Source: Bacillus rubiinfantis
GTDB lineage: Bacteria; Bacillota; Bacilli; Bacillales; Cytobacillaceae
Reading direction: 5' to 3'
Length of the DNA: 64,000 nucleotides
NCBI GenBank assembly: GCA_000752035.1
Contig: CCFE01000011.1
Coordinates: 64,501-128,500, forward strand
The notes below the pieces were generated by a model, which had not been told where the DNA came from, made no database searches, and worked only from the letters and a program-made list of their open reading frames with translations. This document shows positions 8,949 through 16,914 of the stretch, one piece after another. Numbering within the stretch: position 1 is the first letter of the stretch; the number at the start of each line of letters is the position of its first letter. A program made the translations under genes and the position numbers.

Positions 8949-10200
8949 CGTTACCACCAAATTCCAAGAGTTGAAACTCATTTAAAGTCACGCATTTGTT
9001 CTCATGTAGAAAAAATAAGGCACCCAATAACAGCCACAGAATCCGTGCATTATTTAGGGAAATAGCCATTGAACCCATTAAGAGAATGATGACCATATCC
9101 CTAATAATGATATTTACAGTTGAAGGAACATGGCGGGAATTTGTTGCTGTTGCTAGTAAGTAAATCACATAAATAATGAAGAAAAATGCCATAGGGATGC
9201 CCCATTCAGCAGTAATTTGCAAAAATGTATTATGGGCGACGTTATCATAAGCAAACATTTTCCAGGAAATTGTCGTATAGGTGCCAACGCCAATACCGAA
9301 TACCGGTGAAACTTGAATCACCTGGAAGGCTGCTTTCCAAGTATCTTCACGCCCAGATCCCCCTTCAGAGATAGCTGCACCAAAATCAGAAAATAGTAAA
9401 TACACTCTGGAAAACGATGGGATTCTCCCAGCTAAATTGGTTAACACTTGCTGAACAAAGTCATAAAAAAGGGCTAGGCCCAAGACAAGTAATCCCCCTA
9501 ACACGAACTGTGCAACCACCGCAGGCAAATTCTTCTTTTTTAAAAATAAATATTCTAGTATTCTAAAGACGAAGTAGCCAAACAAGGTAATCATCCCTGT
9601 TTTCGAACCTGTGCTTAAAACAGAAAATAGCGTAATGATCACTGCGATAAATTTATATGGAAGCTTTATTGTTTCACTCCTCGTCATATAGACAAGAGCC
9701 GTAATTTGCAGCACGGAAAAATAGTTTGGATCTATCATAAGACCTTTAAATCTCGTATCCGCAAAAAACAGCAGATCAGACAATATCCTAATATTTAGCA
9801 ACGTAAACAAAATTCCAATCATCCCGACCAAATACCCAAACATCGAATACCATCTAATTGTTAATGTCACTAAATGTAACTTAGCAAGATTATATCCAAT
9901 GAGAAAGTAAATAAAAATAGCCATTAATTTGGTAAAGTCACTGATAATCCTAATTGGCTCGGAAGCGATCGCAAATTTTATTGGAATGTATAAATTGGCA
10001 CTCACTAGCGCGAGAATAGAAATCATAAAAAAAAACACTAAAGGTCCAATTGGGATTAAAAACCGCCTGTTTGTCACTAAGAAAATCAGCAGTAACCCAC
10101 AGAAAAAATCAGCAAATGAAATATTAACTCCAAATACTACATTCGATTGGTGTAGCAAAATGGCGGTAAAAAACAGTGAGAAGATAAAAAATCTGCTCAC
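8917..10200 (-). CDS. O-antigen ligase/Wzy-like EPS polymerase
   Basis: A polytopic protein of about 427 residues with 10-12 hydrophobic segments. The large external loop and following helix carry GIGVGTY...VAHNTFLQITAEWGI, the Wzy_C signature shared by O-antigen ligases and polymerases. It should join exported repeat units on the outer face. The frame extends upstream to a TTG at 10275, but a GTG at 10200 has AAGGAG 6 nt upstream and removes a hydrophilic extension, so it is preferred. It follows the BY-kinase gene and overlaps the kinase-like gene. Confidence 0.83.
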   Translation of the reverse strand: MSRFFIFSLFFTAILLHQSNVVFGVNISFADFFCGLLLIFLVTNRRFLIPIGPLVFFFMISILALVSANLYIPIKFAIASEPIRIISDFTKLMAIFIYFLIGYNLAKLHLVTLTIRWYSMFGYLVGMIGILFTLLNIRILSDLLFFADTRFKGLMIDPNYFSVLQITALVYMTRSETIKLPYKFIAVIITLFSVLSTGSKTGMITLFGYFVFRILEYLFLKKKNLPAVVAQFVLGGLLVLGLALFYDFVQQVLTNLAGRIPSFSRVYLLFSDFGAAISEGGSGREDTWKAAFQVIQVSPVFGIGVGTYTTISWKMFAYDNVAHNTFLQITAEWGIPMAFFFIIYVIYLLATATNSRHVPSTVNIIIRDMVIILLMGSMAISLNNARILWLLLGALFFLHENKCVTLNEFQLLEFGGNDDKRNSRFYP

Positions 10201-10284
10201 ATCCTTCTCCTTGTTTTCCACTTGATTCAACACAATCCTGCTGTCACATCCTTCATAAAAGGTATACCCAACCAAATGAATAGA

Positions 10285-10983
10285 TTAAATGTATTCACCA
10301 TAAAAATTGGTTTGTTTCGATTCGACGCCATTAACGACAACACCTAGTAAATAGGAATTGGCTTTTTCCAATAATTCCTTCGCCTTCAAAGCCCGCTCGC
10401 GCTTTGTCTTTCTGCTTGAAACAACAAGCACGACCCCATCACAGCTATTAGCCAAATTTTGCGAGTCTGTTACGGAAAGCAGCGGTGGGGTATCTAGCAC
10501 CACGAATTCATACATCTCTCTTAGTTGCTTTAGGACTATATCTAAAGATTTAGAGCTTAATAGTTCAGCTGGATTAGGAGGTATGGGTCCGCTTGTTAAC
10601 GCATCTAAATGTGCAATACTTGTACTGCTTATAGCCTGCTCTAAATTGATTCGCTTAGATAACACAGAAGTTAATCCAAATGTATTCGTTACATTTAATG
10701 AATAATGAATCGTCGGTTTTCTTAAATCAGCATCAATCAATAACACTTTGCTTCCCTGCTGAGCTATCACCACTGCCAGATTTGCTGCTGTCGTCGACTT
10801 TCCATCAGATGGTTCAGGTGAAGTAACAGCAATCGTTTTTATCTCTTTATCCACCGAGGAAAAATGTAAATTATTTCTGATTAGGCGGTACTGCTCGGTA
10901 ACGGGTGATTGAGGACTATCAAAAGCAATCAGATTTACACTTTTTTTAACTTTATATCTTAGCTTACGAGACAAAGGTTTCAC
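10285..10983 (-). CDS. CpsD/CapB-type bacterial tyrosine kinase (EpsB-like)
   Basis: A 232-residue BY-kinase. Walker A is SPEPSDGKST (55-64), Walker A' is VLLIDADLRKP (80-90, with D84 and D86) and Walker B is FVVLDTPP. The C-terminus has only two tyrosines (Y228, Y231), a short version of the autophosphorylated tail. It partners with the membrane modulator encoded just upstream, whose gene overlaps it by 20 nt; this is the split CapA/CapB arrangement of Gram-positives. It probably controls chain length and export of the polysaccharide. Confidence 0.92.
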   Translation of the reverse strand: MKPLSRKLRYKVKKSVNLIAFDSPQSPVTEQYRLIRNNLHFSSVDKEIKTIAVTSPEPSDGKSTTAANLAVVIAQQGSKVLLIDADLRKPTIHYSLNVTNTFGLTSVLSKRINLEQAISSTSIAHLDALTSGPIPPNPAELLSSKSLDIVLKQLREMYEFVVLDTPPLLSVTDSQNLANSCDGVVLVVSSRKTKRERALKAKELLEKANSYLLGVVVNGVESKQTNFYGEYI

Positions 10984-11701
10984 CCTCCACTTTTTTTGTC
11001 TTAGACCGATTCTTTTCCTTTTTTGTTGTCCGAGGAATTTTTTGCACGGAACCTAACACCGGTAGACCAAGAAATTCCTCAACCTCTATCTCATCCTTAA
11101 AGGTATTATCAAAAAGTTCGATGATTAGGGCTAAGCTGATACCAACCATGATTCCAACGACAATCGCAATCGTAATATTAAAAAGATGATTTGGTTTTAC
11201 GGGAATGGGATTATCCTTTACCTCTGCCCATGCAAGAATAATAACATTATCAACATTCATGATTCCTTTAATTTCTTCTTGGAATGTTTCAGAAAGAGTA
11301 TTAACGATGTTGACAGCTTTAACATGATCATGATTCTCTACAACTAATGTAAACACTTGTGAATTTTCTTGACTTGTCACAGTAATACTCTTATTTAGCT
11401 CTTCAATGCTCTCGTTTAGCTGGAGCCTGTTAGCAACCATTTCCATCATTACCGGGCTTTTGATAATATCACTGTAGGTACTGATCAAATTGACATTACT
11501 CTGCAAGAGAGTATAATCAAGCTGATTTTCCGAGTTTTTTTGACTAACCAAGATTTGTGTTTTCGCCTGGTATACAGGTTTTAACACATAATAAGAGAGT
11601 GCAGCACTCATCGCTGTTACCGCAATAATAAAAAAACTGATTAGCTTCCAGCGTTTTTTCAAAATCTTTAAGATGTCTACTAAATTAATTGTCCTGTGCA
11701 T
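10964..11701 (-). CDS. Wzz-type chain-length determinant / BY-kinase modulator (EpsA-like)
   Basis: The protein has about 245 residues. Two membrane helices (about 17-40 and 171-193) flank an external domain, followed by a cytoplasmic tail with many lysines. This is the topology of CapA/EpsA/YwqC modulators. The Wzz proline-rich stretch before TM2 (NPIPVKPNHLF) is present. The ATG at 11701 has GGAGG 5 nt upstream; the longer frame starts with a TTG inside that ribosome site. It activates the adjacent kinase and sets polymer length. The SinR-like gene lies immediately upstream, recalling the slrR-epsA neighbourhood of B. subtilis. Confidence 0.88.
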   Translation of the reverse strand: MHRTINLVDILKILKKRWKLISFFIIAVTAMSAALSYYVLKPVYQAKTQILVSQKNSENQLDYTLLQSNVNLISTYSDIIKSPVMMEMVANRLQLNESIEELNKSITVTSQENSQVFTLVVENHDHVKAVNIVNTLSETFQEEIKGIMNVDNVIILAWAEVKDNPIPVKPNHLFNITIAIVVGIMVGISLALIIELFDNTFKDEIEVEEFLGLPVLGSVQKIPRTTKKEKNRSKTKKVEGETFVS

Positions 11702-11743
11702 ATTGTCCTCCAAACTTCAAGGTGCAGGTAGATTGAAATAGGA

Positions 11744-12091
11744 TTATCCTAAATCCCCATGCTGATTCTTCCATTTTACGAATTCGATCAACGATTTTAA
11801 CTCTTGCAATTCATCCTTCTTGATCCCGATACTTTTTAATTCATAAACAAACTCAAGCCACTCTTTATCAATCTGTTGTAAAGACTCATCTGCCGAATCA
11901 TTCCTTAGCAATACGATTAAATCAACATTTAACGCCTTAGCAATCTTTGTCATGATGGCAAGAGAAGGATTCTTATTCAAATTACGTTCTATATTACTAA
12001 GGTATGACTTTGAAATATTTGTCTTTTCAGCTAGTTCGGACAATGTGTAGCCTTTTTGTTTTCGTATCTCTGCTATTCTTTCTCCAATCAT
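11744..12091 (-). CDS. SinR-like XRE-family biofilm regulator inside the EPS operon
   Basis: A 115-residue protein. Residues 1-62 are an XRE helix-turn-helix (RIAEIRKQKGYTLSELAEKT, SKSYLSNIERN), very like SinR/SlrR. Residues 75-112 match the SinR C-terminal dimerisation/SinI-binding region (DKEWLEFVYELKSIGIKKDE, FVKWK). SinR represses the eps operon of B. subtilis, and here the regulator is encoded within the operon it probably controls, between the aminotransferase and Wzz genes. No sinI-like gene is visible next to it. Whether it represses or, like SlrR, works as a co-regulator cannot be told. Confidence 0.85.
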   Translation of the reverse strand: MIGERIAEIRKQKGYTLSELAEKTNISKSYLSNIERNLNKNPSLAIMTKIAKALNVDLIVLLRNDSADESLQQIDKEWLEFVYELKSIGIKKDELQELKSLIEFVKWKNQHGDLG

Positions 12092-12115
12092 TGGGGTACC
12101 TCATGAAATTAGACT

Positions 12116-13279
12116 TCAACCTGCTCCTAATAGTAAATTTCTGATATATTTAATCACTCTCATTTGCTCGACCATTGTCATATTTGAACCTGATGGCAAA
12201 CAAATTCCGGTTTTAAAAAGATGTTCAGCAATATTCATCTCTTTATAATGGGAATAACACTTATACTTTTGAAAAAGAGGCTGCATATGGAGCGGTTTCC
12301 ATACATGCCTTGCTTCAATATTCTTTGATTCGAGAAATTGTAATAGTTTAGTAACTGTAATATCAGCAGCTTGTTCATCAATTGTGAAAGCTGTTAGCCA
12401 CCTTGTTGCATACGTCTGAGTTAATTCCGGCATAAAAGCGATAGCGGGAATATCAGCTAATTCTGCCTGATACGTCTGATAAATGAATCTTCTCGTGCGG
12501 ACTCTCTCCTGCAAAACCTCCAATTGACCTCTGCCAATACCAGCTGAAATATTGCTCATACGATAGTTATAGCCTACTTCACTATGCTGATAATATGGTG
12601 CCGAATCCTTAGCCTGTGTCGCTAAAAAGCAGGCCTGCTTTAGTGCGACCGTATTATTTGAAATAAGCATGCCACCACCCGAAGTTGTAATAATTTTATT
12701 TCCATTAAATGAATAAACCCCAAAATCGCCGAAGGTACCACTTGGTTTTCCCTTATATAAGGCACCGAGTGATTCTGCTGCATCTTCAATAATTGGTACT
12801 TTGTAATCCTGACAAATAGAAACCAATTCATCCATTCTCGCAGGTTGGCCATAAAGGTTAACAATGATCACTGCTTTCGGTAATTTGTCAGCAGCTTCCG
12901 CCTCCTCAAAGGCCTGCTTAAGAGCAGCAGGAGACATATTCCAAGTCTCCGGCTCTGAATCGATAAACACCGGCTCTGCACCTTGATAGAGAATAGGATT
13001 AGCTGAAGCAACAAAGGTTAAACTTGAGCAAAACACCAAGTCCCCTTCTTTGACCCCCAATTGGATTAGCGCCAAATGGATAGCGGCTGTACCTGAATTT
13101 AAGGCTACAGCTCCTTTCACGCCCACATAGTCAGCGATTTCATTTTCAAATGCATCGACGTTTGGCCCTAATGGGGCAATCCAATTCTGCTTGAATGCTT
13201 CATTAATATATTTCAATTCATTTCCGCTCATATGGGGAGGGGAAAGAAGTATTCTTTTTTCTACAGTTATTTGCTGCAA
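12116..13279 (-). CDS. DegT/DnrJ/EryC1-family sugar aminotransferase (EpsN/PglE-like)
   Basis: A fold-type I PLP enzyme. The active-site lysine is in SFNGNKIITTSGGGM (about residue 195), IEDAAES holds the PLP-binding Asp and LNSGTAA contacts phosphate. The N-terminus RILLSPPHMSG and NWIAPLGPNV match EpsN. It probably aminates the 4-keto-6-deoxy sugar made by the dehydratase encoded immediately upstream, giving UDP-4-amino-4,6-dideoxy-GlcNAc. The start is uncertain because no ATG lies nearby. A TTG at 13279 has GGGGGTG 6 nt upstream, and a TTG at 13294 lacks a ribosome site. Confidence 0.88.
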   Translation of the reverse strand: MQQITVEKRILLSPPHMSGNELKYINEAFKQNWIAPLGPNVDAFENEIADYVGVKGAVALNSGTAAIHLALIQLGVKEGDLVFCSSLTFVASANPILYQGAEPVFIDSEPETWNMSPAALKQAFEEAEAADKLPKAVIIVNLYGQPARMDELVSICQDYKVPIIEDAAESLGALYKGKPSGTFGDFGVYSFNGNKIITTSGGGMLISNNTVALKQACFLATQAKDSAPYYQHSEVGYNYRMSNISAGIGRGQLEVLQERVRTRRFIYQTYQAELADIPAIAFMPELTQTYATRWLTAFTIDEQAADITVTKLLQFLESKNIEARHVWKPLHMQPLFQKYKCYSHYKEMNIAEHLFKTGICLPSGSNMTMVEQMRVIKYIRNLLLGAG

Positions 13280-13309
13280 AGCCTGCACCCCCAATTCTTT
13301 TATTAAAAT

Positions 13310-15136
13310 TTAGCCAGAAGCTGATAAAGCCTTTTCTACATATCCTTTTCCATTAGCAATCAACAGCAGTCTTTCCTTTAATTCCTCTTTTTCAAGACTC
13401 TCAAAATGGCAAAGCAGCAGATTGATATCTTCCATATATAGTTCCGAAGTTTTACCGACATAAATTTTGGGATAGATTTGTTTGTCTTGTACTTCATTCT
13501 TATTTAGCAATTCCTCATAGAGTTTTTCCCCTGGTCTTATTCCGGTATATTTGATCTCAATTTCTTCTAGGCTATGTCCCGATAAGTGAATTAAATTCTG
13601 GGCAAGATCAGCAATTCTGACTGGTTGACCCATATCGAGGACAAAAATCTCCCCACCATTTGCCATCGCTCCTGCTTGAATTACAAGTCTTGAAGCCTCA
13701 GGAATGGTCATAAAGTAGCGGACCATGTCTGGATGCGTAACCGTTACAGGTCCACCTTTTTCAATCTGCTTTTTAAATAAAGGAATCACGCTGCCCCTGC
13801 TGCCCAGTACATTTCCAAAACGAACGGCAACGAATTTCGTATTACTCTCGGTATCAATTGATTGTATATAGACTTCTGCCAGTCTTTTGGTTGCTCCCAT
13901 CACGCTTGTTGGATTTACCGCTTTATCCGTAGAAATCATGACAAACGTTTTGACATTATATTTATTCGCCGCATTTGCTACATTCATCGTTCCAATTACA
14001 TTATTCTTAACTGCTTCATCAGGGTTGCGCTCCATTAGCGGGACATGCTTATGTGCAGCTGCATGGTAAATCACGTCAGGTCGATAATAGCCGACAATTG
14101 AATCGATTTTTTCTGAGTTTTGAATATCAGCAATTTCAGTTACGATAGAAATTTGATTATTTATCAGCCTATCTCTTAGCTCTAATTCAATCGAGTATAT
14201 ACTGTTTTCTCCATGTCCTAATAAAATTAACGTCCTCGGCTTAAATTTAATTATTTGTCGGCAGATTTCTGACCCTATTGACCCACCGGCACCCGTAACT
14301 AATACTGTTCTTCCTTCAATAAACTTAGAAATGGAGTCCATATCCAATTCAACAGGCTCTCTTCCTAACAAATCTTCTACCTCGACATCGCGGAATTGAT
14401 TGACTGAGATTTTTCCTGTAACTAAATCTTCTAGCATTGGCAGTATTTGTGTTTTCGCAGAGGTTTTCAAGCATTCTTCAAAAATAAGATTTAGTGCTTT
14501 TTTATTTAATGAAGGAATGGCAATAATAATATGTTCAATATCCAACTTAGTTACGACATGATGAATAGAAATGACACCACCTAGGACAGGTATTCCCAAA
14601 ATATCAAGACCCTGCTTGTATATATCATCATCGATAAATCCAGCAGGCAGCAAATCTGTTTCCTTATTATTAAGTAATTGTCTGGCTACCATCGTCCCAG
14701 CTGACCCAGCGCCAATAATTAATGTCTTTTTCTGATTCATCTTCTTGTTATAAACGGGATTCTGGTAAATTCGCAAAGCAAATCGCGAGCCCCCTATTAA
14801 CAGAATATGGATACTCCATGTCACAGCTAGCAATCTAATAAACGCTTCTGCAAAAAAAAGTTTCTGCAACAATACAGTCATGAATATCGAAGCAGTGACA
14901 ACTTTGCAAATCATGACTAGTTCACCAATGCTGGCATATCCCCATGCCTTTTTATATAGTTTGAAATAAATTGAAAATAGATGATGACAAATCAAAATAG
15001 ATAAGGAGGTAACGATTAATGGGATTGTTATTACATTTGTAGTGGCATCAACTAAGAATTTGCTAACATAAACAGAAATGAGAACAATCCATGAATCAAT
15101 GAAAAAGAAGAATGACAATCTTTGAATATAGGTCAT
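13310..15136 (-). CDS. Membrane-bound UDP-GlcNAc 4,6-dehydratase-like enzyme (EpsC/CapD/PglF family)
   Basis: A 608-residue protein. Four hydrophobic segments lie in residues 1-120, a first Rossmann region has IIGAGSAGTMVAR (140-152) and the catalytic SDR domain starts at VLVTGAGGSIGSE (278-290). The active site reads STDKAVNPTS then MGATK (413-417), so the usual SDR tyrosine is Met, as in the PglF/CapD subgroup. It should convert UDP-GlcNAc to the 4-keto-6-deoxy sugar for the adjacent aminotransferase. It is the first gene of the operon, with GGGGAGG before the ATG. Confidence 0.9.
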   Translation of the reverse strand: MTYIQRLSFFFFIDSWIVLISVYVSKFLVDATTNVITIPLIVTSLSILICHHLFSIYFKLYKKAWGYASIGELVMICKVVTASIFMTVLLQKLFFAEAFIRLLAVTWSIHILLIGGSRFALRIYQNPVYNKKMNQKKTLIIGAGSAGTMVARQLLNNKETDLLPAGFIDDDIYKQGLDILGIPVLGGVISIHHVVTKLDIEHIIIAIPSLNKKALNLIFEECLKTSAKTQILPMLEDLVTGKISVNQFRDVEVEDLLGREPVELDMDSISKFIEGRTVLVTGAGGSIGSEICRQIIKFKPRTLILLGHGENSIYSIELELRDRLINNQISIVTEIADIQNSEKIDSIVGYYRPDVIYHAAAHKHVPLMERNPDEAVKNNVIGTMNVANAANKYNVKTFVMISTDKAVNPTSVMGATKRLAEVYIQSIDTESNTKFVAVRFGNVLGSRGSVIPLFKKQIEKGGPVTVTHPDMVRYFMTIPEASRLVIQAGAMANGGEIFVLDMGQPVRIADLAQNLIHLSGHSLEEIEIKYTGIRPGEKLYEELLNKNEVQDKQIYPKIYVGKTSELYMEDINLLLCHFESLEKEELKERLLLIANGKGYVEKALSASG

Positions 15137-15519
15137 AGTTCCTCCCCTTTAATGACATTAACAAGCTTATTTTATAAGATTCTATAGGGCATCTAACCCC
15201 CCCTCACATCACACCTTTGACGACAAGCGTCTAAGGTTTATCTACTAACCCACAGCATGACCGAGTGCCTCCATTGCTAATGATAAGGAGACATCACCAA
15301 AACAACTATATAATATACTAATTTGTTATATATATAGAACGAACAAATCAAAAAAATATCCCAACCAAAGGCTTATAAAAATGTGTACTTTATAACGAAC
15401 ATTATAATACTTTTTTCCTAAAAAATAAACCCTTTTTTCCGATATTTTTGTCGAAATATTTTAGGGCGTTCTTCATCAAGAATGATGCTATGTAAACATA
15501 GCATAGGCTAATAATTAAA
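15137..15519 (-). promoter_or_regulatory. EPS operon leader and control region
   Basis: A gene-free AT-rich stretch divergent to the met operon. On the minus strand a perfect -10 TATAAT lies at 15406-15401 behind a weak -35 (TTTATT), which would give an mRNA leader of about 250 nt. The leader holds a hairpin at 15213-15237 (ACCTT and GACG arms, one mismatch, 5-nt loop) with no U-tract. Two heptamers one base from the SinR box GTTCTYT occur: ATAGAAC (15334-15340) and GTTCTTC (in GCGTTCTTCATC, near 15470). These are candidate operators only. Confidence 0.4.
15485..15504. promoter_or_regulatory. Perfect 9+9 palindrome between the eps and met promoters
   Basis: ATGCTATGT-AA-ACATAGCAT, ending 15 bp before the met -35 box. 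It lacks a T-run, so it looks like a DNA-binding site for a dimeric regulator rather than a terminator. The regulator is not identified. Confidence 0.5.
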
Positions 15520-15548
15520 TTGACTTTATAGTTTTAATGTAGTAAATT
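15520..15548 (+). promoter_or_regulatory. Sigma-A promoter of the met operon
   Basis: TTGACT (15520-15525) and TAAATT (15543-15548) are separated by exactly 17 nt, and the riboswitch aptamer begins 26 nt downstream. Confidence 0.7.
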
Positions 15549-15574
15549 AAATAAATAATCAAATAATAGATAAG

Positions 15575-15748
15575 TTCTTATCAAGAGAGGTTGAGGGAAA
15601 GGCCCGATGACACCTCAGCAACCTTCAATGTTTAAAGTCATTGAAAAGGTGCTAAGTCCTGCAAATTTTTGATAATTTGCAAGATAAGAAGAATGACTAA
15701 TGATTGTAATTACTAAAGTCTTCTTCTTATAGAAGACTTTTTTATTTT
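15575..15748 (+). promoter_or_regulatory. SAM-I (S-box) riboswitch with intrinsic terminator
   Basis: P1 pairs TTCTTATC (15575-15582) with GATAAGAA (15683-15690). Between them lie the conserved S-box blocks AGAGAGGTTGAGGGA, GGCCCGATGACACC, CAGCAACC and AAGGTGCTAA. The terminator is AAAGTCTTCT/AGAAGACTTT (15715-15740) followed by T-rich sequence. ATAAGAAGA (15684-15692) can pair with TCTTCTTAT (15722-15730), so the antiterminator competes with both P1 and the terminator. High SAM should therefore stop transcription before metI. Confidence 0.95.
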
Positions 15749-15798
15749 GGAAAATACATGTGCAAATAAGCTAGTGATAATCAAAGGAGTGGTTACTC

Positions 15799-16914
15799 AT
15801 GTATAAGATTGATACAAAGTTAGCGCAAATTGGCAATCGCAGTGAAACAGCAACAGGCACTGTCAACCCGCCTGTCTACTTTTCTACCGCCTATCGCCAT
15901 GAAGGTATTGGCCAATCAACAGGATTTGATTATTCACGAACTGGGAACCCTACAAGGCAACTCCTTGAACAAACAATTGCTGATTTGGAATGTGGTGACC
16001 AAGGGTTCGCCTGCAGCTCCGGAATGGCTGCCATCTTTACCGTCCTCTCTTTATTCCAGTCAGGTGATGAGTGGATAGTAAGTGAAGACCTATATGGCGG
16101 GACATATCGCTTATTGGAACAGGGTTTTAAAAAATGGGGGTTAAACTGCACCTATGTTGATACCTCTTGTCCCGATGAAGTTGAGCGTGGAATTACAGAA
16201 AAGACAAGGGCGATTTTTCTAGAAACACCTACCAATCCGCTAATGCAGGAAGCAGATATCGCTGCCATTGCCAAGATTGCCAAGCAGCACGGGATTCTGT
16301 TAATCGTCGATAATACGTTCTACACCCCGTTATTGCAGCAGCCGATCCAACTTGGTGCCGATATTGTCATTCATAGTGCTACGAAATACTTAGGCGGTCA
16401 TAATGACGTACTTGCTGGCCTCGTTGTCGGCAAGGGTAAGGAACTTTGTGAGGCGATTGCGTTCCATCATAATGGTGCCGGCGGTGTTCTTAGTCCCTTT
16501 GATTCTTGGCTGTTAATGCGAGGCATGAAAACACTAGCACTAAGGATGGAGAAGCACGAGAAAAATGCTAGAAAGATTGCAGACTTTCTCCAGGACCATG
16601 AAGGCGTGACAGATGTCCTTTATCCGGGGCATGGCGGGATGCTGTCTTTCCGCATTAAAGACGAAACATGGGTGAATCCATTTTTACAAGGTTTGAAATT
16701 AATTAGTTTCGCCGAAAGCCTCGGCGGGACAGAAAGCTTTATTACCTATCCAGCAACACAGACACATGCCGATATTCCCGAGGAGATTCGTGTGACTAAA
16801 GGTGTTTGCAATCGTTTATTACGTTTTTCCGTCGGCATTGAGGATGCAGACGATTTAATTCAAGACCTTACGCAAGCCTTTGCCCAAATAAGTGAAGGAG
16901 TGACCGTACAATGA
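15799..16914 (+). CDS. metI: Cystathionine gamma-synthase / O-acetylhomoserine thiolyase
   Basis: A 371-residue Cys/Met-metabolism PLP enzyme. The Schiff-base lysine is K196 in HSATKYLGGHND, the phosphate loop is SSGMAA and YSRTGNPTR is the family opening. Family members join an activated homoserine with cysteine (or sulfide). AAAGGAG precedes the ATG. The gene is first behind the SAM riboswitch and its stop overlaps the metC start (ATGA), so the two are co-translated. The choice of MetI rather than a gamma-lyase rests on operon position and similarity to Bacillus MetI (YjcI). Confidence 0.93.
   Translation: MYKIDTKLAQIGNRSETATGTVNPPVYFSTAYRHEGIGQSTGFDYSRTGNPTRQLLEQTIADLECGDQGFACSSGMAAIFTVLSLFQSGDEWIVSEDLYGGTYRLLEQGFKKWGLNCTYVDTSCPDEVERGITEKTRAIFLETPTNPLMQEADIAAIAKIAKQHGILLIVDNTFYTPLLQQPIQLGADIVIHSATKYLGGHNDVLAGLVVGKGKELCEAIAFHHNGAGGVLSPFDSWLLMRGMKTLALRMEKHEKNARKIADFLQDHEGVTDVLYPGHGGMLSFRIKDETWVNPFLQGLKLISFAESLGGTESFITYPATQTHADIPEEIRVTKGVCNRLLRFSVGIEDADDLIQDLTQAFAQISEGVTVQ

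Noticed and set aside
15213..15237. Leader hairpin considered as a c-di-GMP riboswitch or an eps-associated antitermination RNA
   Set aside because: The conserved blocks of the c-di-GMP-I aptamer are absent and I could not match the eps-associated RNA pattern.
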